A stretch of DNA of 32,022 nt from an uncultured Acidimicrobiaceae bacterium (GCA_903906055.1 CAIVIS010000134.1:1-32022); one strand, 5' to 3'; positions 1 through 12,648 are shown, counted from the stretch's first letter. Made by a program: numbers and translations. Notes: generated by a model from the letters alone, not told the origin.

Positions 1-486
1 ATCCAGCCATCATCGGTCGATCTGCATGTGGACCGGTACTTCCGCCTCTTCCGCAACCACACCAGCCGGGTCATCGACGTCCGCGAGGACCAAGAGGATC
101 TGACCGAGCTCGTGGACGTGGGTGATGATCCGCTCATCCTCCATCCCGGCGAGTTCGTACTCGGCTCCACCACTGAAAAGGTGACGCTCCCTGACGACCT
201 GGTGGCCCGCCTCGAGGGCAAGTCCTCGCTCGGGCGCCTCGGCCTCCTCATCCACTCGACCGCCGGGTTCGTCGATGCCGGATGGGACGGCCACCTCACC
301 TTGGAGCTGTCCAACGTGGCCAATCTGCCCATCACCGTCTACCCGGGCATGAAGATCGGGCAGATCAGCTTTCTGCAGATGACGACACCCGCCGACAAGC
401 CATACGGCTCGGATGGGCTGAAGTCGAAGTACCAGGGCCAGTGGGGTCCGACCCCGAGTCGGTACGCCGACAACTTCCGCGCCTGA
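1..486 (+). CDS. dcd: dCTP deaminase (5'-truncated by window edge)
   Basis: This enzyme deaminates dCTP to feed dUMP/dTMP synthesis. Actinobacterial members such as the M. tuberculosis enzyme are bifunctional and also cleave dUTP to dUMP. The reading frame is open from base 1 (IQPSSVDLH before the GTG at 28 chosen by the ORF track), and this segment matches the conserved IQPSSVD motif of the family. The true start therefore lies upstream, and about 30 residues of a roughly 190-residue protein are missing. Visible family motifs are [20 protein letters not shown] (trimer interface and active site, with Ser and Arg) and LTLELSN, which carries the catalytic Glu. The stop TGA is at 484-486. Whether it is mono- or bifunctional cannot be decided from the fragment; bifunctional is the likelier reading given the lineage. 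Confidence 0.95.
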   Translation: MQPSSVDLHVDRYFRLFRNHTSRVIDVREDQEDLTELVDVGDDPLILHPGEFVLGSTTEKVTLPDDLVARLEGKSSLGRLGLLIHSTAGFVDAGWDGHLTLELSNVANLPITVYPGMKIGQISFLQMTTPADKPYGSDGLKSKYQGQWGPTPSRYADNFRA

Positions 487-527
487 TCGGCGGATTGTCC
501 CCCCTATCGTGCACCCGTATACCGTTT

Positions 528-543
528 GTTACCCGTGAGTAAC
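528..543. promoter_or_regulatory. Palindromic operator-like site upstream of etfD
   Basis: GTTAC-CCGTGA-GTAAC is a perfect inverted repeat; its core TTACCCGTGAGTAA has the TTACYnnnnRGTAA form seen in many TetR/GntR-type operators. It lies 17 bases before the etfD start, just ahead of the Shine-Dalgarno GGAGGAG (about 549-555). Possible -10 boxes (TATCGT, TATACC) lie at about 505-523. Binding by a fatty-acid-responsive repressor is an inference from position only. Confidence 0.35.
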
Positions 544-560
544 TCCCAGGAGGAGCGGCA

Positions 561-2669
561 GTGGCCATCAGACTGATTATCGGACTCGGCATCACCTTCG
601 TGATGCTCGCCATCGCGGGCCGCCGCTTCTACTGGCTGGGTGGCCTGATCACCTCCGGTCAGCCCGCTGTCCCCAGCCGGGCCAAGGACATCCCCGCCCG
701 TCTCAAGGCCGAGCTGGTCGAGGTGGCCGGACAGAAGAAGCTCCTGCAGTGGACCGTGCCGGGCATGGCCCACTTCTTCACGATGTGGGGCTTCACCGTC
801 CTCACCCTCACCATCATCGAGGCGTTCGGCTGCCTCTTCGCCCGCACCTTCGCTATTCCGCTCATCGGCAACCTGGCCATCATCGGCTTCCTCGAGGACT
901 TCTTCGCCGTCGCCGTCCTCGTGTCCCTGCTGGTCTTCATCGGCATCCGGGTGAAGCACTCGCCCAAGCGCGAGAACCGCCGGTCCCGGTTCTTCGGCTC
1001 CCACACCGGTGCGGCCTGGCTCGTCTTGTTGGCCATTTCCGGCGTGATCATCTCCCTCCTCCTCTACCGGGCGGCCCAGGTCAACACCGGCTACTTCCCC
1101 TTCGGCCAGTGGGCCTTCGCCTCGCACACGCTGGCCCGCGTGATCGCACCGCTCGGCACCGGGGTCAACAGCGTCATCGAGACCTTCGCCCTGTTGCTGA
1201 ACATCGCCGTCATCATGGGATTCCTGGTGTTCGTGGCGTACTCCAAGCACCTCCACATCTTCCTGGCTCCCATCAACGTGGCCACGTCCCGCCGGCCCCG
1301 GGCCCTGGGCGCACTGGCCTCCACGCCGGACATGTCCATGGAAGACGTCGGCGATGACGACGAGGTCGTGTTCGGGGCCGGACGCATCGAGGATTTCTCC
1401 TGGAAGCAGCTCCTCGACATGGCCACCTGCACCGAGTGCGGGCGCTGTCAGTCCCAGTGTCCGGCGTGGAACACCGGCAAGCCCCTCTCCCCCAAGCTGC
1501 TCATCATGGATCTGCGCGACAACATGTTCGCCAACGCCGATCGGATCATGCAGCGCAACCGGGCCGCCGGCGTCGAGGTGGAGACCCTGGTCGGCAACAT
1601 CATCGACCCAGACGTGCTGTGGTCGTGCACCACGTGTGGCGCCTGCGTCGAGCAGTGCCCGGTGGACATCGAGCACATCGACACCATCATCGACATGCGC
1701 CGCTACCAGGTGCTGATGGAGTCCGAGTTCCCGTCCGAGGCCGGGCTCATGCTCCGCAACGTGGAGAACCAGGGCGACCCATGGGGCCTCGGCGGCTCCA
1801 AGCGGACCGAGTGGACCGCTTCGCTGGACTTCGAAGTCCCAGTCATCACCGGCACCATCCCCGACGACATCGAGTACCTCTACTGGGTGGGCTGTGCCGG
1901 CTCCCTCGACGAGCGGGCCCGCAAGGGTGCGCAGGCCACGGCCCGGATGCTCCATCGAGCCGGCGTCACATTCGGCATCCTCGGCCCCAAGGAGTCCTGC
2001 ACCGGCGACCCGGTGCGACGTCTGGGCAACGAGTACCTCTATCAGGAGCAAGCGGCCAAGAACATCGAGACCCTCAACAACGCCGGGGTCAAGAAGGTCA
2101 TCGCCACCTGTCCGCACTGCTTCAACACACTGGCCAACGAGTATCCGTCCCTCGGGGGCAACTACGAGGTCATCCACCACAGCCAGCTGCTCGACCATCT
2201 GGTCCAAGAGGGACGGCTGACTCCGGGTGGCGGCTACAAGGGAACGGTCACCTATCACGACCCGTGCTACCTCGGCCGCCACAACCGGGTATTCGACGAG
2301 CCGCGCTCGGTCATCGACGCCATCCCTGGTGCCAAGCAGGTCGAGATGAAGCGCTGCCGCGAGAAGGGCTTCTGCTGCGGCGCCGGCGGGGCGCGTATGT
2401 GGCTCGAGGAGAGCATCGGCACCCGGATCAACATGGAGCGCACCGGTGAGGCCATCGACACCGGAGCCGACGTGGTCTCGACGGCCTGCCCCTACTGCAT
2501 GATCATGCTGGACGACGCCGTGCGGGCCAACGCCAAGGAGGACGACGTCCGGGTGCTGGATCTGTCCCAGCTGCTCGAGGAGTCGATGAACGAGCCGGTT
2601 GCCGTAGGCGCAGGGGCTCCGGCCGTTGCCGAGCCGGCATCAGCAGAGGACGCTGCTAGCGAGGAGTGA
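561..2669 (+). CDS. etfD: EtfD-like membrane Fe-S oxidoreductase (heterodisulfide reductase-related)
   Basis: This 702-residue membrane protein probably passes electrons from electron-transfer flavoprotein (acyl-CoA dehydrogenases, beta-oxidation) to the quinone pool, as shown for M. tuberculosis EtfD (Rv0338c), which has the same architecture. The N-terminal 250 or so residues carry several hydrophobic segments resembling the cytochrome b subunit NarI/HdrE. Two [4Fe-4S] ferredoxin motifs follow, CTECGRCQSQCP near residue 290 and CTTCGACVEQCP near 356. Two CCG (HdrB-like) domains come next, with CPHCFN, YHDPCYLG, GFCCGAGG and TACPYC. The last 30 residues are Ala/Glu-rich and low-complexity. 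The GTG start is chosen because GGAGGAG sits six bases upstream and the frame then runs directly into the first membrane segment. The stop lies only 9 bases from the convergent CNB gene. Confidence 0.85.
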   Translation: MAIRLIIGLGITFVMLAIAGRRFYWLGGLITSGQPAVPSRAKDIPARLKAELVEVAGQKKLLQWTVPGMAHFFTMWGFTVLTLTIIEAFGCLFARTFAIPLIGNLAIIGFLEDFFAVAVLVSLLVFIGIRVKHSPKRENRRSRFFGSHTGAAWLVLLAISGVIISLLLYRAAQVNTGYFPFGQWAFASHTLARVIAPLGTGVNSVIETFALLLNIAVIMGFLVFVAYSKHLHIFLAPINVATSRRPRALGALASTPDMSMEDVGDDDEVVFGAGRIEDFSWKQLLDMATCTECGRCQSQCPAWNTGKPLSPKLLIMDLRDNMFANADRIMQRNRAAGVEVETLVGNIIDPDVLWSCTTCGACVEQCPVDIEHIDTIIDMRRYQVLMESEFPSEAGLMLRNVENQGDPWGLGGSKRTEWTASLDFEVPVITGTIPDDIEYLYWVGCAGSLDERARKGAQATARMLHRAGVTFGILGPKESCTGDPVRRLGNEYLYQEQAAKNIETLNNAGVKKVIATCPHCFNTLANEYPSLGGNYEVIHHSQLLDHLVQEGRLTPGGGYKGTVTYHDPCYLGRHNRVFDEPRSVIDAIPGAKQVEMKRCREKGFCCGAGGARMWLEESIGTRINMERTGEAIDTGADVVSTACPYCMIMLDDAVRANAKEDDVRVLDLSQLLEESMNEPVAVGAGAPAVAEPASAEDAASEE

Positions 2670-2678
2670 GTCGGTGGC

Positions 2679-3101
2679 TCAGCCGAACGCTTTGGCGTCG
2701 GCTTCGCGCAGCCGGGTAGCCAGGGCCGACAGCAGTTTGCGGGCGATGGTGGGCACCGACTCAAGCAGGCCGTTGAACTGACGCTGGGACATCACCAGGA
2801 CGTCCAGATCTGTCGTGGACGTGACTGATGCTGACCGGGGCCGGCGGTCGAGGAGCGCCAACTCGCCGAAGTGGTCGCCGGCACTGAGTGTGGCCACCTT
2901 GCGCCCGTTGCGGGTGACGGTGGCCTTGCCATCGACGATGATGAAGAACTCTTGGCCGATCCGGCCCTCTTCCACCAGCACCTTGCCGGCTGGAACCGAG
3001 AGGGCATCGAGCGAGGCCCGGATCTTGCGCAGCTCGGCCCCGGTGCAACTCGAGAAGAGCCAGATGGATTTGAGATCGGTCGCCTTCGGTCCTGTAGCCA
3101 T
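2679..3101 (-). CDS. Small cyclic nucleotide-binding domain protein
   Basis: A 140-residue protein consisting of one CNB (CAP_ED) domain. IWLFSSCTGAELRKI resembles the N-terminal helix of CRP-type domains. FFIIVDGKATVTRNG and GDHFGELALLDRRPRSASV match the beta-roll and phosphate-binding cassette (GEL..., R-S-A). There is no helix-turn-helix after the domain and no transmembrane segment, so it is not a CRP-like regulator; it is probably a stand-alone sensor or protein partner. The ORF track starts 38 residues earlier (3215), but that extension is low-complexity and includes the glnB terminator hairpin. ATG at 3101 is preferred because TAGCAT ends seven bases upstream, as in other leaderless genes here. 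It lies downstream of glnB, separated by a strong hairpin. The ligand is not predictable. Confidence 0.75.
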   Translation of the reverse strand: MATGPKATDLKSIWLFSSCTGAELRKIRASLDALSVPAGKVLVEEGRIGQEFFIIVDGKATVTRNGRKVATLSAGDHFGELALLDRRPRSASVTSTTDLDVLVMSQRQFNGLLESVPTIARKLLSALATRLREADAKAFG

Positions 3102-3108
3102 GCGAGTG

Positions 3109-3114
3109 ATGCTA
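3109..3114 (-). promoter_or_regulatory. Leaderless-type -10 box of CNB gene
   Basis: On the minus strand TAGCAT ends seven bases before the ATG at 3101. No convincing -35 and no Shine-Dalgarno are visible. Confidence 0.45.
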
Positions 3115-3181
3115 CTCGGGGCACTCTTGCCATGGTCCGACGGTCGATGCCCTGGCAGGGCGGCCATGACGCCGGACGCGG

Positions 3182-3211
3182 AAGTGCCGCCGCCCGAAGG
3201 CGACGGCACTT
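3182..3211 (-). terminator. UUCG-capped hairpin after glnB
   Basis: Read on the minus strand, AAGTGCCG and CGGCACTT form eight pairs. The stem continues through TC/GG (one G-U) and GCC/GGC to a TTCG tetraloop, giving a near-continuous 13-bp stem. It starts about 40 bases after the glnB stop and has no U-tract, as is common for actinobacterial intrinsic terminators. It should separate the amt-glnB transcript from the CNB gene. Confidence 0.75.
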
Positions 3212-3251
3212 GCACGATCCTCGCCGTGGCGGTGACCCACTACGAGCTTCG

Positions 3252-4908
<1,657 letters not shown>

Positions 4909-4975
4909 GCCGCTCCTTTCATTGCTCAGGACGCACCAGGAACCTGGGCGACGCAAGACAGTGTGGAGGAGCGTT

Positions 4976-5002
4976 GTTTCCCGGCTGTTGCGCAATTATT
5001 TC
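4976..5002 (-). promoter_or_regulatory. GlnR-type nitrogen box upstream of amt
   Basis: On the minus strand the sequence reads GAAAT-n6-GCAAC-n6-GAAAC with exact 6-base spacers. The actinobacterial GlnR box alternates GTnAC and GAAAC pentamers with n6 spacers; three of the four pentamers are represented. The site lies about 68-94 bases upstream of the amt start, a usual activator position. No glnR gene is in the window. Confidence 0.55.
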
Positions 5003-5095
5003 CGGAGCATGAACAGTGAGGAGGGCAGTTCCAGCCAGGCTGGACCGGGCCGACAAGCCGAGACGGACACGGTCAGATCAGACCGGTGGAGCCGT

Positions 5096-5851
5096 TCAGC
5101 CAGCTTGGCGGCGTACGGCGTCGGCCGCCGCCTCAGCGGCCGCCACGTCACCGAGGAACCCATGGGAGACGACCGAGAGGTCGTCGCCCAAGATGTAGCG
5201 GTAGGGGATGCCAGTGGGGATCTCGAGGTCGACGATGGCGTCGTCGTCTATCCCTTCGATGTGCTTGCGCAGTGCCCGGAGGCTGTTGCCGTGGGCGACC
5301 ACCAGCACGGCGCCACCCCGGGCACCCTCGGCCAGCAGGTCGGGCACGATGGCATCCGACCAGTAGGGGACGGCTCGGGCGACCACGTCGGCCAGGCACT
5401 CGGTCAGCGGCAGCGAGTCGACGGGAATGTCGCGGTAGCGAGGGTCGCCAGCCGGGTCGTGGGCATCACCGCGCGCCACCGGCGGCGGCGGGGTGTCGTA
5501 GCTCCGGCGCCACTCCTTGACCTGGGCCTCGCCGTGGAGCGCGGTGGTCTCCTTCTTGTTCAGACCCTGCAGGGCGCCGTAGTGACGCTCATTGAGCCGC
5601 CAGTGGCGCTTGGCCGGCAGCCACGTCCGGCCTGCCTCTTCGAGGGTGAGATGGGCAGTTCGCACGGCTCGGGTGAGCAGTGAGGTGTGGACCACCCGGA
5701 GGTCGAGGTCGGGGTCGGACGCCAGCAACCGTCCGGCGGCACGGGCTTCGGCCACACCCTGGTCGGTCAGGTCGACGTCGTACCACCCGGTGAAGAGGTT
5801 TTCGGCGTTCCAGAGGGACTGACCGTGACGGAGAAGGACCAACTGGGGCAT
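5096..5851 (-). CDS. gpmA: 2,3-bisphosphoglycerate-dependent phosphoglycerate mutase
   Basis: A 251-residue glycolytic/gluconeogenic enzyme that interconverts 3- and 2-phosphoglycerate in the cytosol. The phosphohistidine motif [10 protein letters not shown] is near residue 8, followed by [10 protein letters not shown]. The catalytic Glu is in [14 protein letters not shown], and the second catalytic His in [18 protein letters not shown]. Length and motif order match the dPGM family. The ATG at 5851 has no Shine-Dalgarno but has TACGCT ending six bases upstream, so the mRNA may be leaderless. It is the first gene on the minus strand before amt, with a 187-base gap that carries the GlnR-like box, so amt probably has its own promoter. 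The C-terminal tail is Ala-rich. Confidence 0.95.
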   Translation of the reverse strand: MPQLVLLRHGQSLWNAENLFTGWYDVDLTDQGVAEARAAGRLLASDPDLDLRVVHTSLLTRAVRTAHLTLEEAGRTWLPAKRHWRLNERHYGALQGLNKKETTALHGEAQVKEWRRSYDTPPPPVARGDAHDPAGDPRYRDIPVDSLPLTECLADVVARAVPYWSDAIVPDLLAEGARGGAVLVVAHGNSLRALRKHIEGIDDDAIVDLEIPTGIPYRYILGDDLSVVSHGFLGDVAAAEAAADAVRRQAG

Positions 5852-5857
5852 GCCACG

Positions 5858-5863
5858 AGCGTA
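5858..5863 (-). promoter_or_regulatory. Leaderless-type -10 box of gpmA
   Basis: TACGCT on the minus strand ends six bases before the gpmA ATG; no ribosome-binding site lies between. Confidence 0.45.
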
Positions 5864-5908
5864 TCCCGAGGCCGTGGGGAAAGAAGTTACAGAAAATAGT
5901 CAGAAAAG

Positions 5909-5940
5909 TTGATGCACTAGCACTTAGGTTTGCTATAGTG
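5909..5940 (+). promoter_or_regulatory. dnaK promoter with degenerate HAIR (HspR) element
   Basis: An extended -10, TGC-TATAGT, ends at 5940, 66 bases before the dnaK ATG. Upstream, 5909-5929 reads GTTGATG-n7-ACTTAGG. This fits the HspR operator CTTGAGT-n7-ACTCAAG at 9 of 14 arm positions, with correct spacing. TTGATG could also act as a -35, but at a long 19-base spacing. The presence of hspR in the same operon supports autoregulation. Confidence 0.5.
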
Positions 5941-6006
5941 GTCTCTGAAGTTACAGGCAGCGCAAGCCCCGGGCCCGCAGAGGGCGGGGGAGTAGGAGGC
6001 ATCACC

Positions 6007-7839
6007 ATGGCCAAGGCCGTAGGAATCGATCTCGGGACGACCAACTCGGTTGTTTCCGTGTTGGAGGGCGGCGAGCCCGTCATCATCCCCAACGCTGAAG
6101 GCGGACGCACAACGCCCTCGGTCGTCGGCTTCGCCAAGTCCGGCGAGGTCCTCGTGGGCGAGGTGGCCAAGCGCCAAGCCATCACCAATCCGGACCGGAC
6201 CATCCGCTCGGTCAAGCGCCACATGGGCACCGGATGGACCGTCGACATCGACGGGAAGGACTACACGCCCCAGGAGATTTCGGCTCGGATCCTCGGCAAG
6301 TTGAAGCGTGACGCTGAGGCGTTCTTGGGCGACACCGTCAACCAGGCCGTCATTACGGTCCCGGCCTACTTCGATGATGCCCAGCGGACCGCCACCAAGG
6401 AGGCAGGGGCCATCGCCGGCCTCGAGGTGCTCCGCATCATCAACGAGCCGACGGCGGCCGCACTGGCCTACGGGCTCGACAAGGATGGCGCCGACCAGAC
6501 CGTCCTGGTATTCGACCTCGGCGGCGGTACCTTCGACGTCTCGGTACTCGAGATCGGCGACGGCGTGTTTGAGGTGAAGTCGACCAACGGCGACTCGTCG
6601 CTCGGTGGTGACGACTGGGACCAGAAGGTCATCGACTGGCTGGTCAAGCAGTTCAAGGACACCGAGGGCGTCGACCTGGCCGCCGACAAGATGGCCACTC
6701 AGCGACTCCAGGAAGCGGCCGAAAAGGCCAAGATCGAGCTCTCGTCGGTCCAGGAGACCCAGATCAACCTGCCGTTCATCACGGCCACGTCCGAGGGCCC
6801 CAAGCATCTCGACGTCAAGTTGACCCGAGCCCAGTTCAACGAGTTGACCGCCGATCTGGTGGATCGGTGCAAGGGTCCCTTCGACCTGGCCATCGCCGAC
6901 TCCGGCCTGTCCAAGTCCGACATCGACCACGTCATCTTGGTGGGTGGATCCACCCGGATCCCGGCCGTGCAGGACCTGGTCCAGTCGCTGACGGGCAAGG
7001 AGGCCCACAAGGGCGTCAATCCGGACGAGGTCGTCGCCATCGGCGCCGCCGTCCAGGCCGGCGTGCTGAAGGGCGAGGTCAAGGACGTGCTGCTGCTCGA
7101 CGTGACCCCGCTGTCACTCGGCATCGAAACCAAGGGCGCGGTCATGCACCGCCTCATAGAGCGCAACACCACCATTCCGACCAAGCGGAGCGAGGTGTTC
7201 ACCACCGCGGACGACAACCAGCCCTCCGTCGAGGTCCACGTACTCCAAGGTGAGCGGGAGATGGCGATGTACAACAAGACCCTGGGCAAGTTCCAGTTGG
7301 TCGACCTACCCCCCGCCCCGCGCGGCGTGCCCCAGATCGAGGTCACCTTCGACATCGATGCCAACGGCATCGTCCACGTCTCGGCCAAGGACCGAGCGAC
7401 TGGCAAGGAGCAGTCGATGACCATCACCGGTCAGTCGTCGCTGGCCAAGGACGACATCGAGCGCATGGTCCAAGACGCCGAGGCTCACGCCGAGGACGAC
7501 CGCAAGCGCAAGGAAGAGGCCGAGGTACGCAACAACGCTGACTCGCTCGTCTATCAGACCGAGAAGCTCCTGAAGGACCAAGGGGAGAAGTTCGAGGGTG
7601 ATGAGAAGGAGAAGGTGGAGTCCGCGCTGGCATCGCTCACCGAGGCCCTGGCCGGCAACGACGTGGAGGTCATCAAGACTTCGACCGAGACCCTGCTGAC
7701 GGCCAGCCAGTCGTTCAGCCAGCGTCTCTACGAAGAGGCAGCCAAGGAGAGCGAGTCCGCTCCCGGTGGCGAGGTGCAGGCCGATGATGCCAACGACGAC
7801 GAAGTGGTCGACGCCGAGATCGTCGACGAAAAGGATTGA
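6007..7839 (+). CDS. dnaK: Hsp70 chaperone DnaK
   Basis: A 610-residue ATP-dependent chaperone. The nucleotide-binding domain shows [11 protein letters not shown] at the N-terminus, [11 protein letters not shown] near residue 169 and [13 protein letters not shown]. It is followed by the linker ([15 protein letters not shown]), the substrate-binding domain and a helical lid. The ATG at 6007 is preferred to the upstream start in the track because AGGAGG lies seven bases before it and the protein then starts [10 protein letters not shown], as in the family. It is the first gene of the dnaK-grpE-dnaJ-hspR-clpB operon. The acidic C-terminal tail ([15 protein letters not shown]) is echoed in GrpE. 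Confidence 0.98.
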   Translation: MAKAVGIDLGTTNSVVSVLEGGEPVIIPNAEGGRTTPSVVGFAKSGEVLVGEVAKRQAITNPDRTIRSVKRHMGTGWTVDIDGKDYTPQEISARILGKLKRDAEAFLGDTVNQAVITVPAYFDDAQRTATKEAGAIAGLEVLRIINEPTAAALAYGLDKDGADQTVLVFDLGGGTFDVSVLEIGDGVFEVKSTNGDSSLGGDDWDQKVIDWLVKQFKDTEGVDLAADKMATQRLQEAAEKAKIELSSVQETQINLPFITATSEGPKHLDVKLTRAQFNELTADLVDRCKGPFDLAIADSGLSKSDIDHVILVGGSTRIPAVQDLVQSLTGKEAHKGVNPDEVVAIGAAVQAGVLKGEVKDVLLLDVTPLSLGIETKGAVMHRLIERNTTIPTKRSEVFTTADDNQPSVEVHVLQGEREMAMYNKTLGKFQLVDLPPAPRGVPQIEVTFDIDANGIVHVSAKDRATGKEQSMTITGQSSLAKDDIERMVQDAEAHAEDDRKRKEEAEVRNNADSLVYQTEKLLKDQGEKFEGDEKEKVESALASLTEALAGNDVEVIKTSTETLLTASQSFSQRLYEEAAKESESAPGGEVQADDANDDEVVDAEIVDEKD

Positions 7840-7845
7840 TCGTCG

Positions 7846-8466
7846 ATGACCACCGAAGACATGCCGCGCACCAGCGGTGACGGCGAGGGGGAGGAGGCCG
7901 GATCGGCCGCCTCCCCTGATGCCGATGAGATCGTGGAAGCCGAAGTGGTCGACGACGAGCCGACCGGTGCAGCCGACGAAGTGGTCGAGGCCGAAGCGGC
8001 CCAGATCGACCCCTTCGAAGCCGCACTGGCCGAGCGCGACGAGTATCTCGACTCGCTACGGCGCCTGCAGGCCGAGTTCGAGAACTACAAGAAGCGGGTC
8101 ATGAAGCAGCAGGCCGATCAGGCCGTCCGGGCGGCGGCCTCCCTGGTCGACAAGTTGCTGCCCGTGCTCGACGCCCTCGACTTGGCCACAGACCACGTCG
8201 GCGACAACGATTCCGACGAGGCCAGAGCGCTGGTGGCCGCCTCCGGACTGCTCCAGGGCATCCTCAGCAAAGAGGGTCTCGAGCGGATCGACCCGGTCGG
8301 CCAGGAGTTCGACCCCAACGCCCACGAGGCTGTCGGCCAGCTGCCCGCACCCGAGGACGCGGAGCCGACGGAGTCCGGCGAGCCGTTGGTGGCTCAGGTC
8401 ATGCGGGCCGGATACCGCTGGCACGGCACAGTGGTCCGCCCGGCCATGGTCATGGTCCAGGGCTGA
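7846..8466 (+). CDS. grpE: Nucleotide exchange factor GrpE
   Basis: A 206-residue co-chaperone that releases ADP from DnaK. Residues 1 to about 60 are acidic, low-complexity and contain two copies of a DE(I/V)VEAE motif also found in the DnaK tail. A long coiled-coil helix follows (ALAERDEYLDSLRRLQAEFENYKKRV), then the four-helix/beta-wing region with LLPVLDALDLA, EGLERIDPVGQEFDPNAHEAV and GYRWHGTVVRPAMVMV, all typical. The gene starts six bases after the dnaK stop; AAGGA inside the dnaK end is a plausible ribosome site. Confidence 0.97.
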   Translation: MTTEDMPRTSGDGEGEEAGSAASPDADEIVEAEVVDDEPTGAADEVVEAEAAQIDPFEAALAERDEYLDSLRRLQAEFENYKKRVMKQQADQAVRAAASLVDKLLPVLDALDLATDHVGDNDSDEARALVAASGLLQGILSKEGLERIDPVGQEFDPNAHEAVGQLPAPEDAEPTESGEPLVAQVMRAGYRWHGTVVRPAMVMVQG

Positions 8467-8559
8467 CATCAGGGCTGACGTAGAGCCGGACGACAGAAGA
8501 CACCCACCAAACCAGGGAACACCAGGGACAGCACCAATAGAGGACAGAGAAGAGACACG

Positions 8560-9684
8560 GTGGCGCCGCAACGCGAATGGTTCGAAAAGGACTACTACAA
8601 GACCCTCGGTGTGGCGAGCACGGCCACGGCCAAGGAGATCACCAGCGCCTACCGCAAGCTGGCCAAGAAGCACCACCCCGACACCAACCCGGGGAGTGAC
8701 GAGACCTTCAAGGAGATCTCGGCCGCCTACGACGTCCTCGGCGATGCCGACAAGCGCAAGGAGTACGACGAGGTCCGGACCATGGGTCCGACATCGGGCG
8801 GCTTCGGTGGCGGCGGCTTCGGTGGCGGCGGGTTCCCCGGTGGCGGCGGGGGCTACCGGACAGAGGACATGGGCGACATCGGGGACCTGTTCGGCGGGCT
8901 GTTCGGCCGGGGACGCCGGGGTGGCCAGCAGGCCGGCCCCCAGCGCGGCACCGACGTCGAGACCGAACTCCATCTGACCTTCGAGGACGCCATCCGCGGG
9001 GTGACCACCTCGGTCAACCTCACCACCGATGCGCGCTGTCACACGTGCTCGGGATCGGGGTCTGCACCCGGCACCCGTCCCGACCCGTGCACGCGGTGCG
9101 GGGGGACCGGCTCCCTCCAGGACAACCAGGGACTCTTCTCCCTCAGCCAGATCTGCCCGCAGTGCAGCGGCCGAGGCACCATGGTGACCCACCCGTGCAG
9201 CACCTGTGCGGGTGCTGGCGTGGAGCATCGGAACCGGTCGGTCAAGGTCCGCTTGCCGGCCGGGGTGGAAGACGGCCAGCGCATCCGGGTCAAGGGCCGC
9301 GGAGCGGCTGGTCGCAGCGGCGGCCCGGCCGGCGACCTCTATGTCATCGCCCGGGTCGGTAGGCACAACATCTTCGGGCGCCGAGGCCGCAACCTGACCC
9401 TCACGGTCCCCGTGGGATTTGCCGAGGCCGTCTTGGGCACCACCCTCACGGTGCCCACCCTCGACGACAAGGTCACCCTGCGGATCCCGGCCGGGACCCC
9501 GTCGGGCCGGACCTTCCGGGTCAAGGGCCAAGGTGTTCCCGGTGGCAAGAAGTCGCCAGCCGGCGACCTGCTGGTCACCATCGAGGTGGCGGTGCCGGCA
9601 GAGCTGACCGATGAGCAGCGAGCGGCCGTCGAAGCGCTGGCCCAGGTGATCGAGCCGCCCGAACGGGATGGACTGGTGGTGTGA
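8560..9684 (+). CDS. dnaJ: Chaperone DnaJ (Hsp40, type I)
   Basis: A 374-residue J-protein that delivers clients to DnaK and stimulates its ATPase. The J-domain (DYYKTLGVASTATAKEITSAYR) contains the HPD triad. A Gly/Phe-rich linker follows (GGFGGGGFGGGGFPGGGGG). Four zinc-binding CxxCxGxG-type repeats come next: CHTCSGSG, CTRCGGTG, CPQCSGRG and CSTCAGAG. The substrate-binding beta-domains complete the protein. Start is GTG at 8560 with purine-rich AGAGAAGAG upstream. A 93-base gap separates it from grpE with no obvious promoter. The next gene, hspR, begins two bases after the dnaJ stop codon. Confidence 0.97.
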   Translation: MAPQREWFEKDYYKTLGVASTATAKEITSAYRKLAKKHHPDTNPGSDETFKEISAAYDVLGDADKRKEYDEVRTMGPTSGGFGGGGFGGGGFPGGGGGYRTEDMGDIGDLFGGLFGRGRRGGQQAGPQRGTDVETELHLTFEDAIRGVTTSVNLTTDARCHTCSGSGSAPGTRPDPCTRCGGTGSLQDNQGLFSLSQICPQCSGRGTMVTHPCSTCAGAGVEHRNRSVKVRLPAGVEDGQRIRVKGRGAAGRSGGPAGDLYVIARVGRHNIFGRRGRNLTLTVPVGFAEAVLGTTLTVPTLDDKVTLRIPAGTPSGRTFRVKGQGVPGGKKSPAGDLLVTIEVAVPAELTDEQRAAVEALAQVIEPPERDGLVV

Positions 9685-9685
9685 G

Positions 9686-10089
9686 ATGAACGACGACAGC
9701 CGCGCCCGCGCCGTCTACGTGATCTCGGTGGCGGCCGAGTTGGCCGGGGTGCATCCTCAGACATTGCGGGTCTACGAGCGCAAGGGACTGCTCGACCCCA
9801 CCCGCACCCAGGGCGGTAGCCGCCGGTTCTCGGAGCGGGACCTCGACCGCCTCCGCCAGATCCAGGCGCTCACCAACGAGGGCCTCAACTTGGAGGGCGT
9901 CCGCCGAGTGCTCGAGCTCCAGGCCGAAGTGATCCGCCTGCGAGCCGAGGTCGAAGCCACCCGCCAGAGCGCTCGCGAGGCGGTGGCCATCACCCATCGC
10001 CAGTACCGCCGAGACCTGGTGCCGCTGTCGCAGCTCCCTGTCCCCACCCGCACCACACGCAGACCACCACACGGCAACGGAGGAGCACG

Positions 10090-10093
<4 letters not shown>
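9686..10093 (+). CDS. hspR: Heat-shock repressor HspR (MerR family)
   Basis: A 135-residue transcription repressor. [26 protein letters not shown] is the MerR-type winged-helix DNA-binding region with the HPQTLR recognition segment diagnostic of Hsp[17 protein letters not shown] forms the wing, and a C-terminal coiled coil follows ([19 protein letters not shown]). In streptomycetes and mycobacteria HspR binds HAIR sites with DnaK as co-repressor. The gene begins one base after the dnaJ stop, and its TGA overlaps the clpB ATG (ATGA). This supports ATG 9686 rather than the upstream start in the track and shows translational coupling on both sides. The C-terminal 25 residues are Pro/Arg-rich. 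Confidence 0.95.
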
Positions 10094-12572
<2,479 letters not shown>

Positions 12573-12579
<7 letters not shown>

Positions 12580-12640
12580 CCGGTGTTGCGGTCTGACCGG
12601 TGTTGCGGTCTGACCGGTGGTGCGGTCTGACCGCTGGTGC
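12573..12640. repeat. Four tandem 17-bp repeats spanning the clpB stop
   Basis: The unit GGTCTGACCGGTGTTGC is present at 12573-12589 and 12590-12606 (identical), 12607-12623 (one change) and 12624-12640 (two changes). The clpB TGA is in copy 1. Each junction can form GACCG-n6-CGGTC hairpins, three in a row. The array lies between the convergent clpB and lipoprotein genes and may act as a bidirectional terminator. Confidence 0.9.
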
Positions 12641-12648
12641 TGGTCGTG

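Noticed and set aside
504-2282. Long minus-strand ORF (592 aa) opposite etfD
   Set aside because: It is a shadow of the high-GC3 plus-strand gene: low-complexity Gly/Glu/Asp/Val, no domain, whereas the opposite frame has clear Fe-S motifs.
8056-9531. Minus-strand ORF (491 aa) opposite grpE-dnaJ
   Set aside because: It is antisense to two genes with full motif sets and shows repetitive, domain-free sequence; typical GC-rich shadow.
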